Shown here in pieces: positions 24,379-33,082 of a stretch of DNA of 37,143 bases. Position numbers and translations under genes: made by a program. Under the pieces are notes generated by a model that saw nothing but the letters and a program-made list of their open reading frames with translations, had not been told where the DNA came from and ran no database searches. Location: contig JANXUB010000139.1 in assembly GCA_025352105.1 (NCBI GenBank), forward strand, positions 1 to 37,143. Reading direction: 5' to 3'. This stretch comes from Burkholderiales bacterium (GTDB taxonomy: Bacteria > Pseudomonadota > Gammaproteobacteria > Burkholderiales > Casimicrobiaceae). Each line of letters starts with the position of its first letter. The stretch's first letter is position 1.

Positions 24379-24909
24379 ATGACATCCCCCAACCGCCGTC
24401 GATTACTCGCCGCACTCGCAATCGCACCGCTCGGGAAGATCACCTTCGCGCAAGACAAAACGCCGGACATAAGCCCCGCCGCGTGCAGCACCGAGAGACG
24501 CTTTCGCCGCGTCAAAAACAAGTCCAACACCAGCAAAACGCAGGCGAATATGCGTTGCTTTCCGCCAGGCACGCCGCTTAATCAGCTGGACTACGAGGCG
24601 GTCGACAGCGCGGGCAAAGCGGTGTTTACCGATACGCTCGATTGGCAATCACCGTGCGACAGCAAGACGACGGCCACCGTCACGTGGACGGTGCGCATGC
24701 ACAACGCTCCGCAGAAAAATAACGAAACAACCACCGCACTCTGGTTTCAAGGCAGGCAGCTCACGGGCTCCGCGCATTCGCTCGATCAAATGCGCGCTGG
24801 CAGCACCCAAAGCTTTACGCATCGCCTCACTGCCGAAGAAACGGCGCGTGGTCGCGTGAGCCTGTTTGCGCAGGGCACGGCCGTCGTCGAATTCGTCATC
24901 GTCATGTAA
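24379..24909 (+). CDS. Predicted exported protein, Tat-like signal
   Basis: 176 residues, no family recognised. The N terminus NRRRLLAALAIAPLGKITFAQ has a twin (triple) arginine before a moderately hydrophobic stretch and an A-Q cleavage site, compatible with Tat export, though the consensus is imperfect. The mature part has few hydrophobic segments. It contains CFPPGTPLNQLDYEAVD and a beta-rich middle (TATVTWTVRMHN) ending TAVVEFVIVM. ATG 24379 has no evident ribosome binding site, so the start is uncertain. It lies 64 nt upstream of another secreted-protein gene with a small palindrome between them. Confidence 0.6.
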   Translation: MTSPNRRRLLAALAIAPLGKITFAQDKTPDISPAACSTERRFRRVKNKSNTSKTQANMRCFPPGTPLNQLDYEAVDSAGKAVFTDTLDWQSPCDSKTTATVTWTVRMHNAPQKNNETTTALWFQGRQLTGSAHSLDQMRAGSTQSFTHRLTAEETARGRVSLFAQGTAVVEFVIVM

Positions 24910-24912
24910 CGT

Positions 24913-24929
24913 CGGTGATCGGATCACCG
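24913..24929. promoter_or_regulatory. 7-bp palindrome CGGTGAT-N3-ATCACCG
   Basis: A perfect inverted repeat in the 64-nt gap between two secreted-protein genes, 45 nt before the next ATG, with no T run after it. It could be an operator or a weak hairpin; nothing identifies a binding protein. Confidence 0.35.
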
Positions 24930-24973
24930 TTGCGGGTATCGCGATTTAGCGCAGACAATAGTTGGAAGGACTC

Positions 24974-25738
24974 ATGAGAAATATCGCTGCAAAAATTGAA
25001 AGGGCGTGTGCGTTGACGTGCGCGCTGCTATTTACAGGTGCCGCAAGCGTCGCACAGGCACAAAACCTGGTGCCCTGTGTGGGGTGGACGGTAGAAATAG
25101 GCAAGGCCCCCAGCACACCGAACGGCAATTCAACTAACCTGCACCATGTGCTACTCAACGCCGCAGGCGAATTCACCGACAGCAATCTCGCCCCCGGCGT
25201 TTGGCGCGCCTACACGCCAAACGTTGTCCCGTATGCCGATGCGACGGTCGGCAGTGATGGCATGCTGCGGGGTAAGTTCCTATGCGACAACCCGAATTCA
25301 CCGACCGTGATGACGATCACCGCAAGCGGCACCCAAGCGCCGCCGCGCTCGGCAGGCCTAAGTGGGGCATCGGCCATCAGCGTGCCAACGGTTGCCTTGC
25401 CGAGTTCTGGTACGTCTTCGACCACCACCACCACGCCGAATGTACGGGGCTGCGCGAAGATTGCGGCGCACTATGAATTGACCACCGGCAACGGCGCAGC
25501 AAAGATCGTCAATGTCAGCAACAGTTGTGCATTCACCGCCGTCAACTCAAACAATCAGCCCACGACCGTCGCGCCGGGTAGCTACAAAGTTTACGGCTGG
25601 GTGAGTCCCGACGCGCCGCCCACTGCGCAAGCCGTGGTGCAACAGACACCATTCACCGTCACCAGCAACGGCAAGCTCAAAGGCAAATTCGAATTTGACA
25701 CGGTGAGTGGCAGCTGGAAGCTTACGCAAACGCCATAA
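24974..25738 (+). CDS. Predicted secreted protein with two similar halves
   Basis: 254 residues from ATG 24974; the frame opens with TTG at 24962, but that codon lies inside the ribosome binding site GGAAGGA. The signal peptide (LTCALLFTGAASVAQA) ends before QNLVPCVGW. The mature protein has two halves separated by a Ser/Thr-rich linker (SSGTSSTTTTTPN, about residues 155-167). Each half ends with a similar motif: TVGSDGMLRGKFLCD in the first and TVTSNGKLKGKFEFD in the second. This suggests an internal domain duplication. One Cys pair per half is possible. No known family. No copy of the ECF-type promoter lies directly upstream. Confidence 0.75.
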   Translation: MRNIAAKIERACALTCALLFTGAASVAQAQNLVPCVGWTVEIGKAPSTPNGNSTNLHHVLLNAAGEFTDSNLAPGVWRAYTPNVVPYADATVGSDGMLRGKFLCDNPNSPTVMTITASGTQAPPRSAGLSGASAISVPTVALPSSGTSSTTTTTPNVRGCAKIAAHYELTTGNGAAKIVNVSNSCAFTAVNSNNQPTTVAPGSYKVYGWVSPDAPPTAQAVVQQTPFTVTSNGKLKGKFEFDTVSGSWKLTQTP

Positions 25739-25876
25739 TTCTTACCGTTCTTTGACTTCATTGTTGTAACGGCTTTATCGCAAAAAGCGCATCAAATACT
25801 GAGCGCAGATTGGGATCAGTGAGACCATCTCAATCCACCGCGCCATTGCTATGGGAATGACGCTGATTCGCTGAGG

Positions 25877-25903
25877 TTTGGTGGGCACCGAGTGCCCACC
25901 AAA
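25877..25903. repeat. Single-hairpin copy of the dispersed repeat
   Basis: A perfect 12-bp stem TTTGGTGGGCAC/GTGCCCACCAAA with a 3-nt loop. It is 5 nt beyond the stop of the minus-strand gene at 25909-26760 and lies between two convergent genes, so it may end or protect both messages. It lacks a T run, so it is not a canonical terminator. Confidence 0.7.
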
Positions 25904-25908
25904 TGCAT

Positions 25909-26760
25909 CTATGGATTGCGTGGCGATTCGCAAGCGCCCCAGTACCCTTTGCGGATGTCAAGTGTTCCGAACATATTCCAGGCCGTCGGGCCACTGTCGT
26001 TATGCAGCGTGTTGATAAGCGAATGTGTTTGGTTGCTACCGAATGGGCCAATGCTAGTTGACCCGGTTCCTCCAGGCCCGTTCAACGGATTGAAGCTGTT
26101 TTGAGGCGCAAACACCGTCGGGCTTGGTGCGTCAAAGGTCAGTTTGGCGCTATTGTCGGCACGGTAGGTATTCACATCTGCTCTTGCGATGTTGCCACTG
26201 CAAAGGCAAAACTGGATTTCTGACTTGAAATCTCCACCCGTAGCGTCAGTGTTGATTGACGGCGTGACACTGACCCAATTCGCTCCTGGCGTTCCCGAGT
26301 AAGTATTGCTGGGCCAACTGTAAAGTGGTCCGGCCGGACTGGTGCGAACCCAACGGCTAATGCCTGTAAGCGAAATATTGAGAGGTCCTGCGCCTTGACA
26401 CTTGTCTGGCGGCGCGCACACAAGGCGATTGATCACCGTTACCTGTGCAGGCGCGCCTGTCACGCCGTTCCCGGTCACAGCTGTCGTGTTGCCGCCAGCG
26501 GGCTCGTACTTGGGCTCTTCCCACTTGCAGCCCTCGGGCGCGGGTGGCAATCGGTTTTCAGTCACATTGACATTAAAGGTAAATTGCGGATTGAAGTTCG
26601 CGGGCGGCTGACCGGTGACGATGAGTTGCTTGTTAATTTTGACGTCGGCGACGAGCGGACGAATGCGTTCGGCATCCTGCGCCACGGCAGCGCCCACCGC
26701 CAGCGCCATGGTTGAAAAAGCGGCTGCTTTTCCGAGCGATGTTGCGAATGTTTCTTTCAT
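25909..26760 (-). CDS. Predicted secreted protein, divergent from the WxxW-like gene
   Basis: 283 residues, no family recognised. The signal peptide (AAFSTMALAVGAAVAQDA) is followed by FNVNVTENRLPPAPEGCKW and several Cys-containing loops (NRLVCAPPDKCQGAGP; FCLCSGN). It also has a Gly/Pro/Asn-rich segment near residues 215-240 and ends WGACESPRNP. The content suggests an extracellular, disulfide-bonded beta protein. AGAGAAG lies 6 nt before the ATG. Promoter F, about 225 nt upstream on the minus strand, matches the ECF-type motif, so this gene would be the only minus-strand member of the regulon and would have a long leader. Confidence 0.75.
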   Translation of the reverse strand: MKETFATSLGKAAAFSTMALAVGAAVAQDAERIRPLVADVKINKQLIVTGQPPANFNPQFTFNVNVTENRLPPAPEGCKWEEPKYEPAGGNTTAVTGNGVTGAPAQVTVINRLVCAPPDKCQGAGPLNISLTGISRWVRTSPAGPLYSWPSNTYSGTPGANWVSVTPSINTDATGGDFKSEIQFCLCSGNIARADVNTYRADNSAKLTFDAPSPTVFAPQNSFNPLNGPGGTGSTSIGPFGSNQTHSLINTLHNDSGPTAWNMFGTLDIRKGYWGACESPRNP

Positions 26761-26984
26761 GATGACTTCTCTTTCAAATTTGAAATGACTACGGCCTAAA
26801 AATGAGTCGGCGAACGCGGGACGAAACCGCGCGCACCAAGCCCTGCGCCAAAAGTGGCGCTACGTTTTGAGCTACTGAGGGTCGCCCGCAGATCGCACAG
26901 GCATCGGCCAGATCGAGCTACGTCAGAGCGGTTGTGCAGCGCGCGCCACGGAGGGGAGGCGAGCGCTACAAACCGTTCTACTCA

Positions 26985-27016
26985 ATTCAAACGGGGCACG
27001 GAGAAGAAAGCGGCCA
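26985..27016 (-). promoter_or_regulatory. ECF-type promoter F (minus-strand secreted protein)
   Basis: Read on the minus strand: TTTGGCCGC, 15 nt, then CCGTTTGAAT. The cores TGGCCG (27016-27011) and CGTTTGA (26993-26987) are separated by 17 nt, exactly as in the plus-strand copies; only the inner G of each box differs. It points at the gene starting at 26760, leaving a leader of about 220 nt. Confidence 0.55.
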
Positions 27017-27091
27017 AAAGCGATGAAAAATGTTTTTTCGCCGCGATGTCGCATGTGACCTGTCGTTTACGTTTAGGGGCCGGTGCGTAGC

Positions 27092-27180
27092 GTGGGCACC
27101 CCGTGCCCACCAACCCCTCAGAAGGTTTCCGTAGCCGCATGGCAAATAACGGTGGGCAGAGGCTGCCCACCCTACGAAAC
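27092..27180. repeat. Two-hairpin dispersed repeat, copy 3
   Basis: First hairpin GTGGGCAC/GTGCCCAC (27092-27110) with loop CCC. After 40 nt comes the second hairpin GGTGGGCAG/CTGCCCACC (27151-27171), then CTACGAAACTGG, identical in the right flank to copy 1. Confidence 0.8.
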
Positions 27181-27421
27181 TGGGCAGCCAAGACGAGTCT
27201 GATCGCCCAATCGCCACCCTCCCCCTCCCCCTTTGTGGGGAGCTTCAACCGAGAAGGATGGATAACGATTCACCTTTCGCGATGAACCGGACACCGCGGT
27301 CGCATTGATGCGAAAGCGGGCTGTCGCGCTCAGTTCGATCCCAAAAAACGCTGACGCAATTTCTGGCGGTTTTCGTTGCCAGTCGCGTCGTTTTCGTGAA
27401 GAACATTTCATTTCAATCAAT

Positions 27422-27453
27422 TGGCCGGCTTTGCAAACTGAGCGCGTTTGAGT
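27422..27453 (+). promoter_or_regulatory. ECF-type promoter E (WxxW-like protein)
   Basis: TGGCCGG (27422-27428), 15 nt, GCGTTTGAGT (27444-27453), then GAGTACGA. It lies 81 nt before ATG 27535, which has a good AAAGGA ribosome binding site. Confidence 0.65.
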
Positions 27454-27534
27454 GAGTACGACAGATCACTCAGCGCAGTAACCATCCGTCGAGTCCCAGC
27501 CCCTATCCGCCAAAGACAAAATCAAAGGAACACC

Positions 27535-28086
27535 ATGAAAAATCTCATCATTCGCAGCGCGCTCGCATTGTCAGTTGCCTTCTCCGTTCAAGCAATGGCG
27601 GCGGGTTCGTCTCCGTGGCTTGACCGCGATTTACCCAGTGGCGTCGGTGAATTCGAAACCACTAAAGACCATTTGAAAATGACCTGCCGCATCAAGGGTA
27701 CGAATGCTCCCGTCACTAACGGCAACCCGGTGGGCTACACCTGCAGCACTGATCCGGGCGCGATTTGCAAAAACGCGAACGTTGTGGGCGGATGCAAAGA
27801 TGTGGAGGTGATGTACTCGTGGGGGTCGAGCCGCCCCGGCGTGAATCCAGCGCACGGCCCCGGACACACGGGCTGGCTGGATCGCGACAATCCGTCCGGC
27901 ACGGGCGACTGGGAGACCACCAAAGACTTGCTGAAAATCGCCTGCCGCTTCACCGTCGGTCACGCTGCCGTGACCACCGGCAGTCCAGCGGGGTACACCT
28001 GTGCACCGCTGCCGGGCGGCCTCTGCAAAAACAACGTGCCAGCGGGCAATAAGTGCAAGGACATGCAGGTGCAGTACAGCTGGTAG
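27535..28086 (+). CDS. Secreted protein with two tandem WxxW-like Cys domains
   Basis: 183 residues from ATG 27535 (AAAGGA 7 nt upstream; the frame opens earlier at 27448). The signal peptide ends near VQAMAAG. The mature protein is two copies of one domain of about 70 residues (28-96 and 114-183) joined by a Gly/Pro linker. Each starts WLDRDxPSGxG-[DE]-x-ET and ends with GYTC...CK...CKD-x-x-V-x-YSW, with four matching Cys. This resembles the WxxW domain of mucin-2 and CILP (PF13330: W-x-x-W-F-x-R-D-x-P-x-G-x-G-D-x-E). That match is from memory of the pattern. Preceded by promoter E. Likely an extracellular disulfide-bonded protein of unknown binding function. Confidence 0.82.
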   Translation: MKNLIIRSALALSVAFSVQAMAAGSSPWLDRDLPSGVGEFETTKDHLKMTCRIKGTNAPVTNGNPVGYTCSTDPGAICKNANVVGGCKDVEVMYSWGSSRPGVNPAHGPGHTGWLDRDNPSGTGDWETTKDLLKIACRFTVGHAAVTTGSPAGYTCAPLPGGLCKNNVPAGNKCKDMQVQYSW

Positions 28087-28294
28087 ATGATTGGCATGCC
28101 GAGCCCTTAAACGGGCTGGGTCTGAAGGATGACGGCACCACGCATTTTTTCGTTCATGCGGTGGCAATGAAATTGTGCTTTGGCGGCATTTCAAGTGAGC
28201 GCAGTTAAGAGTCGACACAGCATCGCCCAGTACGAACCGTTCAGTGCGGAGTCGTTGATGCCATGCGATTCGAACGTCGTGCGCAGCCAGACAT

Positions 28295-28321
28295 AAAAAA
28301 AGCACCCGAAGGTGCTTTTCT
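28295..28321 (-). terminator. Rho-independent terminator of the rplU-rpmA transcript
   Basis: On the minus strand AAGCACC-TTCG-GGTGCTT followed by T's: AGCACC (28301-28306) pairs with GGTGCT (28311-28316) around a stable tetraloop, with an A run on one side and a T run on the other. It is 20 nt past the rpmA stop; the flanking A and T runs would let it act in both directions. Confidence 0.85.
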
Positions 28322-28340
28322 TACGCGACCAGTGCAGAGA

Positions 28341-28622
28341 TTACTCTGCTGCTGCAACCGCCGCCACGTACGGAATAATATTCGCGTAAGTGCGGTTTTT
28401 CTCGCCCTTGACCACGAACTGAACCGTGCCCATCATTGTGGCGAACAGGGTGTGATCCTTGCCCATGCCGACGTTGACGCCTGGATGAATCGTGGTGCCG
28501 CGCTGACGCATGATGATGGTGCCAGCGTTGATCAGTTGACCGCCGTAGCGTTTAACGCCCAGACGTTTCGATTCGGAATCGCGACCGTTGCGGGTTGATC
28601 CGCCGCCTTTTTTATGTGCCAT
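28341..28622 (-). CDS. rpmA: 50S ribosomal protein L27
   Basis: 93 residues, close to the usual 85-90. The N terminus [20 protein letters not shown] is the canonical L27 start that reaches the peptidyl-transferase centre, and LGVKRYGGQ with [15 protein letters not shown] follows. The C-terminal tail is slightly extended with Ala (AAVAAAE). GGAG lies upstream of ATG 28622. It follows rplU by 18 nt in the standard rplU-rpmA operon and is closed by the terminator at 28295-28321. Confidence 0.97.
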   Translation of the reverse strand: MAHKKGGGSTRNGRDSESKRLGVKRYGGQLINAGTIIMRQRGTTIHPGVNVGMGKDHTLFATMMGTVQFVVKGEKNRTYANIIPYVAAVAAAE

Positions 28623-28640
28623 GGTTTAACTCCTCTCGAC

Positions 28641-29360
28641 TTACTTACGAACGCCGCCGACGAGCTCTTCGGTGAGCTTGTCGAATGCTGCCCAGTCACC
28701 TTTGGCGGCAAGCGCTGCTTGCTCGGCCCAGGTTTCTGGCTTGGCCATGTTGAAACTGCTGCCGGCTGCATCGAGAACCGCCTGAACGGATTCGACAGAA
28801 GCTTTTGACAATGCATCAAACGTGTTGATGCCAGCGTCAACGAGCAGGCCGGCGATCTTTGGGCCAACGCCTTCGATCAACTCCAGATCATCGCTGCCGT
28901 CGCGCTTTTTGCCGCGTACTTTGGCTGCTTTTTTGGCTGGAGCCGCTTTGGCCGCTGTCGTTGTTGTTGCTGCTGCTGCGGGGGTCGCAGCGCCTGCAAC
29001 ATAGGGCACAACAACGGGCATATCTGCCTTGGCCAGTTCAGTGCCGTTGGCACCGAAGATTGCCGAGAAGAAAACCTCGGTGTAGTTTTGACGATGACCG
29101 CCATGACGCTGGTAGTGCTTACGGCGACGCATCTTGAAGATGGTGACCTTATCGCCGCGACCGTGCGAGACAACTGTTGCATCGACTTTCGCCCCTGAGA
29201 CCAGAGGCGCGCCAAACACCAAATCTGCACCCGCACCGACGGCGAGAACTTCATTGAAAGTGATGGTGGCGCCGATGTCTGCAGGTATCTGTTCTATCTT
29301 TAATTTTTCGCCAGCGGAAACACGATACTGCTTTCCGCCGGTTTTTATGACCGCATACAT
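28641..29360 (-). CDS. rplU: 50S ribosomal protein L21 with a C-terminal helix-hairpin-helix extension
   Basis: 239 residues, whereas bacterial L21 is usually about 103. Residues 1-108 are normal L21 ([38 protein letters not shown]). An Ala/Thr/Lys-rich linker (about 120-155) leads to [20 protein letters not shown] and [21 protein letters not shown]. This is a helix-hairpin-helix of the kind in Rad51-N / DUF4332-like domains, and it ends [17 protein letters not shown]. The frame is continuous with no stop between the parts. A similar L21 fusion is known to me from Bacteroidetes; in a betaproteobacterium it is unexpected. A possible -10 (TATACT, minus strand, 29446-29441) lies upstream. First gene of the rplU-rpmA operon, divergent from ispB. 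Confidence 0.93.
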   Translation of the reverse strand: MYAVIKTGGKQYRVSAGEKLKIEQIPADIGATITFNEVLAVGAGADLVFGAPLVSGAKVDATVVSHGRGDKVTIFKMRRRKHYQRHGGHRQNYTEVFFSAIFGANGTELAKADMPVVVPYVAGAATPAAAATTTTAAKAAPAKKAAKVRGKKRDGSDDLELIEGVGPKIAGLLVDAGINTFDALSKASVESVQAVLDAAGSSFNMAKPETWAEQAALAAKGDWAAFDKLTEELVGGVRK

Positions 29361-29554
29361 TTTGTGAGCTTACCTTTGATGGATTTATGTGCCCCACGAG
29401 ATTGAATGGCAAAAAGCGCATTCATCGCGAAGAGCCCGAGAGTATAGCCCGATTAGTGCGAATTTGCACGTTTTCGGCCTGAACTGTGCAGCCCTTGTCC
29501 GGTTGTACCGAGTTCTCGCGGCGTGCAAGCGTGCCGTCACCTAGAATTCCCGAC

Positions 29555-30556
29555 ATGATTTCCATTGGTTTGAGCACGTCCGACAGCCTCCGGCACCACC
29601 TCCGCGACGAACTTTCTGCCCTCGACTGTCAACTCAAAAGGACACTCGACTCCGAAGTTGTCCTGATTCGGTCAATTTCTGATTACATCGTTTCGGCAGG
29701 CGGCAAGCGCTTGCGCCCGATGCTGGTTTTCCTTGCCGCACAGGCGCTGGGCGCTGATTCGAAGTCCGCGCTGGTGGTTGATCTGGCCGCGACAGTGGAG
29801 CTGATTCATACCGCCACCCTGCTCCATGATGATGTGGTCGACGAGTCCGATCTGCGTCGCGGGCGGGCGACGGCGAATGCGGAATTTGGGAATGCTGCGA
29901 GCGTGCTGGTCGGGGATTTTCTCTACAGCCGGGCGTTTCAGGTCATGGTCGGTACTGGCAAGATGCGCGTGCTCGCCCTTTTGTCCGAAGCGACCAACCG
30001 CATCGCCGAGGGCGAAGTCATGCAGCTCATGGCGCTCGGCAAACTCGACCTGACCGAAGCGGATTACATGCAGGTGATCGAGGCGAAAACGGCGAAATTG
30101 TTCGAAGCCGCCGGGGCGCTGGGCGCGATTGCCGCCGAAGCCGCGCCCCAGGCCGAACGCGCGCTTTCGGAATACGCGCGCAGGCTGGGCGTCGCTTTCC
30201 AGATCGCTGACGACGTGCTTGACTATCGAGGCGACGCCAGCTCGCTGGGCAAGAGCCTTGGCGACGACCTGGCCGAAGGAAAACTCACGCTTCCGATCAT
30301 CATCGCGCTGCAGCGCGGGTCAGAACGCGGCAAAGCTCTGGTGCGAGAAGTCATCGCGAAACCACACGCCGTCGAGCGCGAGCAATTCACGCAGGTGATG
30401 GCGGTGCTTGAGGACTGCGGCGCGCTTGACGCCAGTTTGCAGCGCGCACAACACGAAGCTCAAGCAGCAGCCCGGGAGATCGCAAATTTGCCGGATTCTG
30501 AGGCGAAAAAGTGGATGCTAGAATTATCTGAATACGCGGTGAAGCGCAACTTCTAA
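29555..30556 (+). CDS. ispB: Polyprenyl (octaprenyl) diphosphate synthase
   Basis: 333 residues from ATG 29555; the frame opens at 29486, but the extra 23 residues are not typical of the family. Trans-prenyltransferase motifs are present: GGKRLRPMLVFLAAQ, the first Asp-rich motif LLHDDVVDE and the second QIADDVLDY, plus KLTLPIIIAL. The enzyme condenses FPP with IPP to make the C40 side chain of ubiquinone (or menaquinone). The small residues before the first Asp motif fit a long-chain synthase. Divergent to rplU-rpmA, as in many beta- and gammaproteobacteria. tRNA-Pro follows 55 nt downstream. Confidence 0.95.
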   Translation: MISIGLSTSDSLRHHLRDELSALDCQLKRTLDSEVVLIRSISDYIVSAGGKRLRPMLVFLAAQALGADSKSALVVDLAATVELIHTATLLHDDVVDESDLRRGRATANAEFGNAASVLVGDFLYSRAFQVMVGTGKMRVLALLSEATNRIAEGEVMQLMALGKLDLTEADYMQVIEAKTAKLFEAAGALGAIAAEAAPQAERALSEYARRLGVAFQIADDVLDYRGDASSLGKSLGDDLAEGKLTLPIIIALQRGSERGKALVREVIAKPHAVEREQFTQVMAVLEDCGALDASLQRAQHEAQAAAREIANLPDSEAKKWMLELSEYAVKRNF

Positions 30557-30611
30557 GCGGGTCTTCGCCGAAGTAGCGGGCTAATTTTTTGGACAAAATT
30601 CGGCCCGGTTT

Positions 30612-30688
30612 CGGGGTGTAGCTTAGCCTGGTAGAGCGCTACGTTCGGGACGTAGAGGCCGGAGGTTCGAATCCTCTCACCCCGACCA
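30612..30688 (+). tRNA. tRNA-Pro (anticodon CGG)
   Basis: 77 nt with CCA encoded. Acceptor CGGGGTG pairs with CACCCCG, followed by A and CCA. The D-arm GCTTAGCCTGGTAGAGC and the anticodon stem CTACG/CGTAG enclose TTCGGGA, anticodon CGG. T-arm GGAGG-TTCGAAT-CCTCT is intact. It reads CCG Pro codons. Confidence 0.97.
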
Positions 30689-30836
30689 GATTTCCTCAAA
30701 AAATTACTTTACAGCTATTTTCTGTCAGCCTCACGGCATTGGGGCTAGCAGCGCGTTTTCACGTTTATCGACTTTGGCTTAATTTGTCGGCCAGCCCAAG
30801 TGCGGGCAGTGCTTTAGCGAAAAGCTATCGGTGCAA

Positions 30837-31793
30837 CTACGACGCCAGTTGCTGTTCCAGCTGATGCAGCACGCGGTAACACGGCAACACCTTTGCCACG
30901 CTCGAATTTGGCTCGCGGCCTTCTTTGATCGCCGCGAAAAATTCGCGATCTTGCAGTTCGATGCCGTTCATGGAAACCGCGACCTGGCTCACGTCAATCT
31001 TCTCGTCTTTGCCGTTGAATAAATCGTCATAGCGGGCGATGTAGGTCGCGTTGTCGCCGATGTAGCGGAAGAAAGTGCCTAGTGGGCCGTCGTTGTTGAA
31101 CGAAAGGCTTAGCGTGCAGATCGCGCCGTTCGCGGCCTTGAGCTGAATCGACATGTCCATCGCGATGCCTAGCGCCGGGTGGATCGGGCCTTGCACTGCG
31201 TTCGCTTTCACGATCTCGCCACCGGTTTGGTACGCAAACAAATCCACCGTGTGCGCAGCGTGATGCCACAACAGATGATCGGTCCAGCTGCGCGCCTGAC
31301 CGAGCGCGTTCATGTTGGTACGACGGAAGAAATAGGTCTGCACATCCATCTGCTGGATGTTGAATTCGCCCGCCTTGATTTTGTTGTGAACGTACTGATG
31401 GCTCGGATTGAAGCGGCGCGTGTGGCCGCACATTGCTACGAGTCCTGAGGTCTTCGCGAGCGCCGCAACCGCCTCTGCGCCTGCCAGCGAATCGGCGAGC
31501 GGAATTTCGACCTGCACATGCTTGCCCGCCTTCATGCAAGCGATGCTTTGCTCAGCATGCATCTGCGTCGGCGTGCACAGAATCACGGCGTCGACGTCTT
31601 TCAGCGCGAGGCTGTCGGCTAAGTCTGTGGTGACGTGACCGATGCCGTATTTGGCCGCCGTTTCTTTCGTTTTGTCGAGATCACGGCTGATGAGAGAGAC
31701 GACTTCCACCCCGTCAATCAGCTTGATTGCGTCGAGATGTTTGATGCCGAATGCGCCCGCGCCAGCCAGTGCAACTTTGATCGTTTTGTTCAT
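30837..31793 (-). CDS. ligC: 4-carboxy-2-hydroxymuconate-6-semialdehyde dehydrogenase
   Basis: 318 residues of the Gfo/Idh/MocA oxidoreductase family. The Rossmann fingerprint VALAGAGAFGIKHLDAI sits at the N terminus, and CTPTQMHAEQSIACMKAGKHVQVEIPLAD is the cofactor/substrate signature. Also seen are the LigC-typical MCGHTRRFNPSHQYVH and RSWTDHLLWHHAAHTVDLFAYQTGG. With NADP+ the enzyme oxidises the ring-cleavage product of protocatechuate (its hemiacetal form) to 2-pyrone-4,6-dicarboxylate. It starts directly at the ligB stop, with GGAGA inside ligB. Last gene of the operon; the 148 nt to the tRNA show no clear terminator. Confidence 0.94.
   Translation of the reverse strand: MNKTIKVALAGAGAFGIKHLDAIKLIDGVEVVSLISRDLDKTKETAAKYGIGHVTTDLADSLALKDVDAVILCTPTQMHAEQSIACMKAGKHVQVEIPLADSLAGAEAVAALAKTSGLVAMCGHTRRFNPSHQYVHNKIKAGEFNIQQMDVQTYFFRRTNMNALGQARSWTDHLLWHHAAHTVDLFAYQTGGEIVKANAVQGPIHPALGIAMDMSIQLKAANGAICTLSLSFNNDGPLGTFFRYIGDNATYIARYDDLFNGKDEKIDVSQVAVSMNGIELQDREFFAAIKEGREPNSSVAKVLPCYRVLHQLEQQLAS

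Positions 31794-33082
<1,289 letters not shown>

Larger units (their letters stand above)
26761..27534. other. 774-nt intergenic region between two divergent regulon genes
   Basis: No gene is supported here. From left to right it holds the long leader of the minus gene (with GCGCCA/TGGCGC hairpin 26845-26860), promoter F (minus), a two-hairpin repeat (27092-27180), a partial GC-rich palindrome (about 27213-27245) and promoter E (plus). The short frames have no start signals or family character. Confidence 0.6.

Noticed and set aside
22051..27180. CRISPR array
   Set aside because: Repeats are few, far apart, internally palindromic and not separated by uniform spacers; no cas genes are present.
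28102..28117. AGCCC/GGGCT hairpin after the WxxW-like gene
   Set aside because: Only 5 bp with no T run; insufficient to call a terminator.
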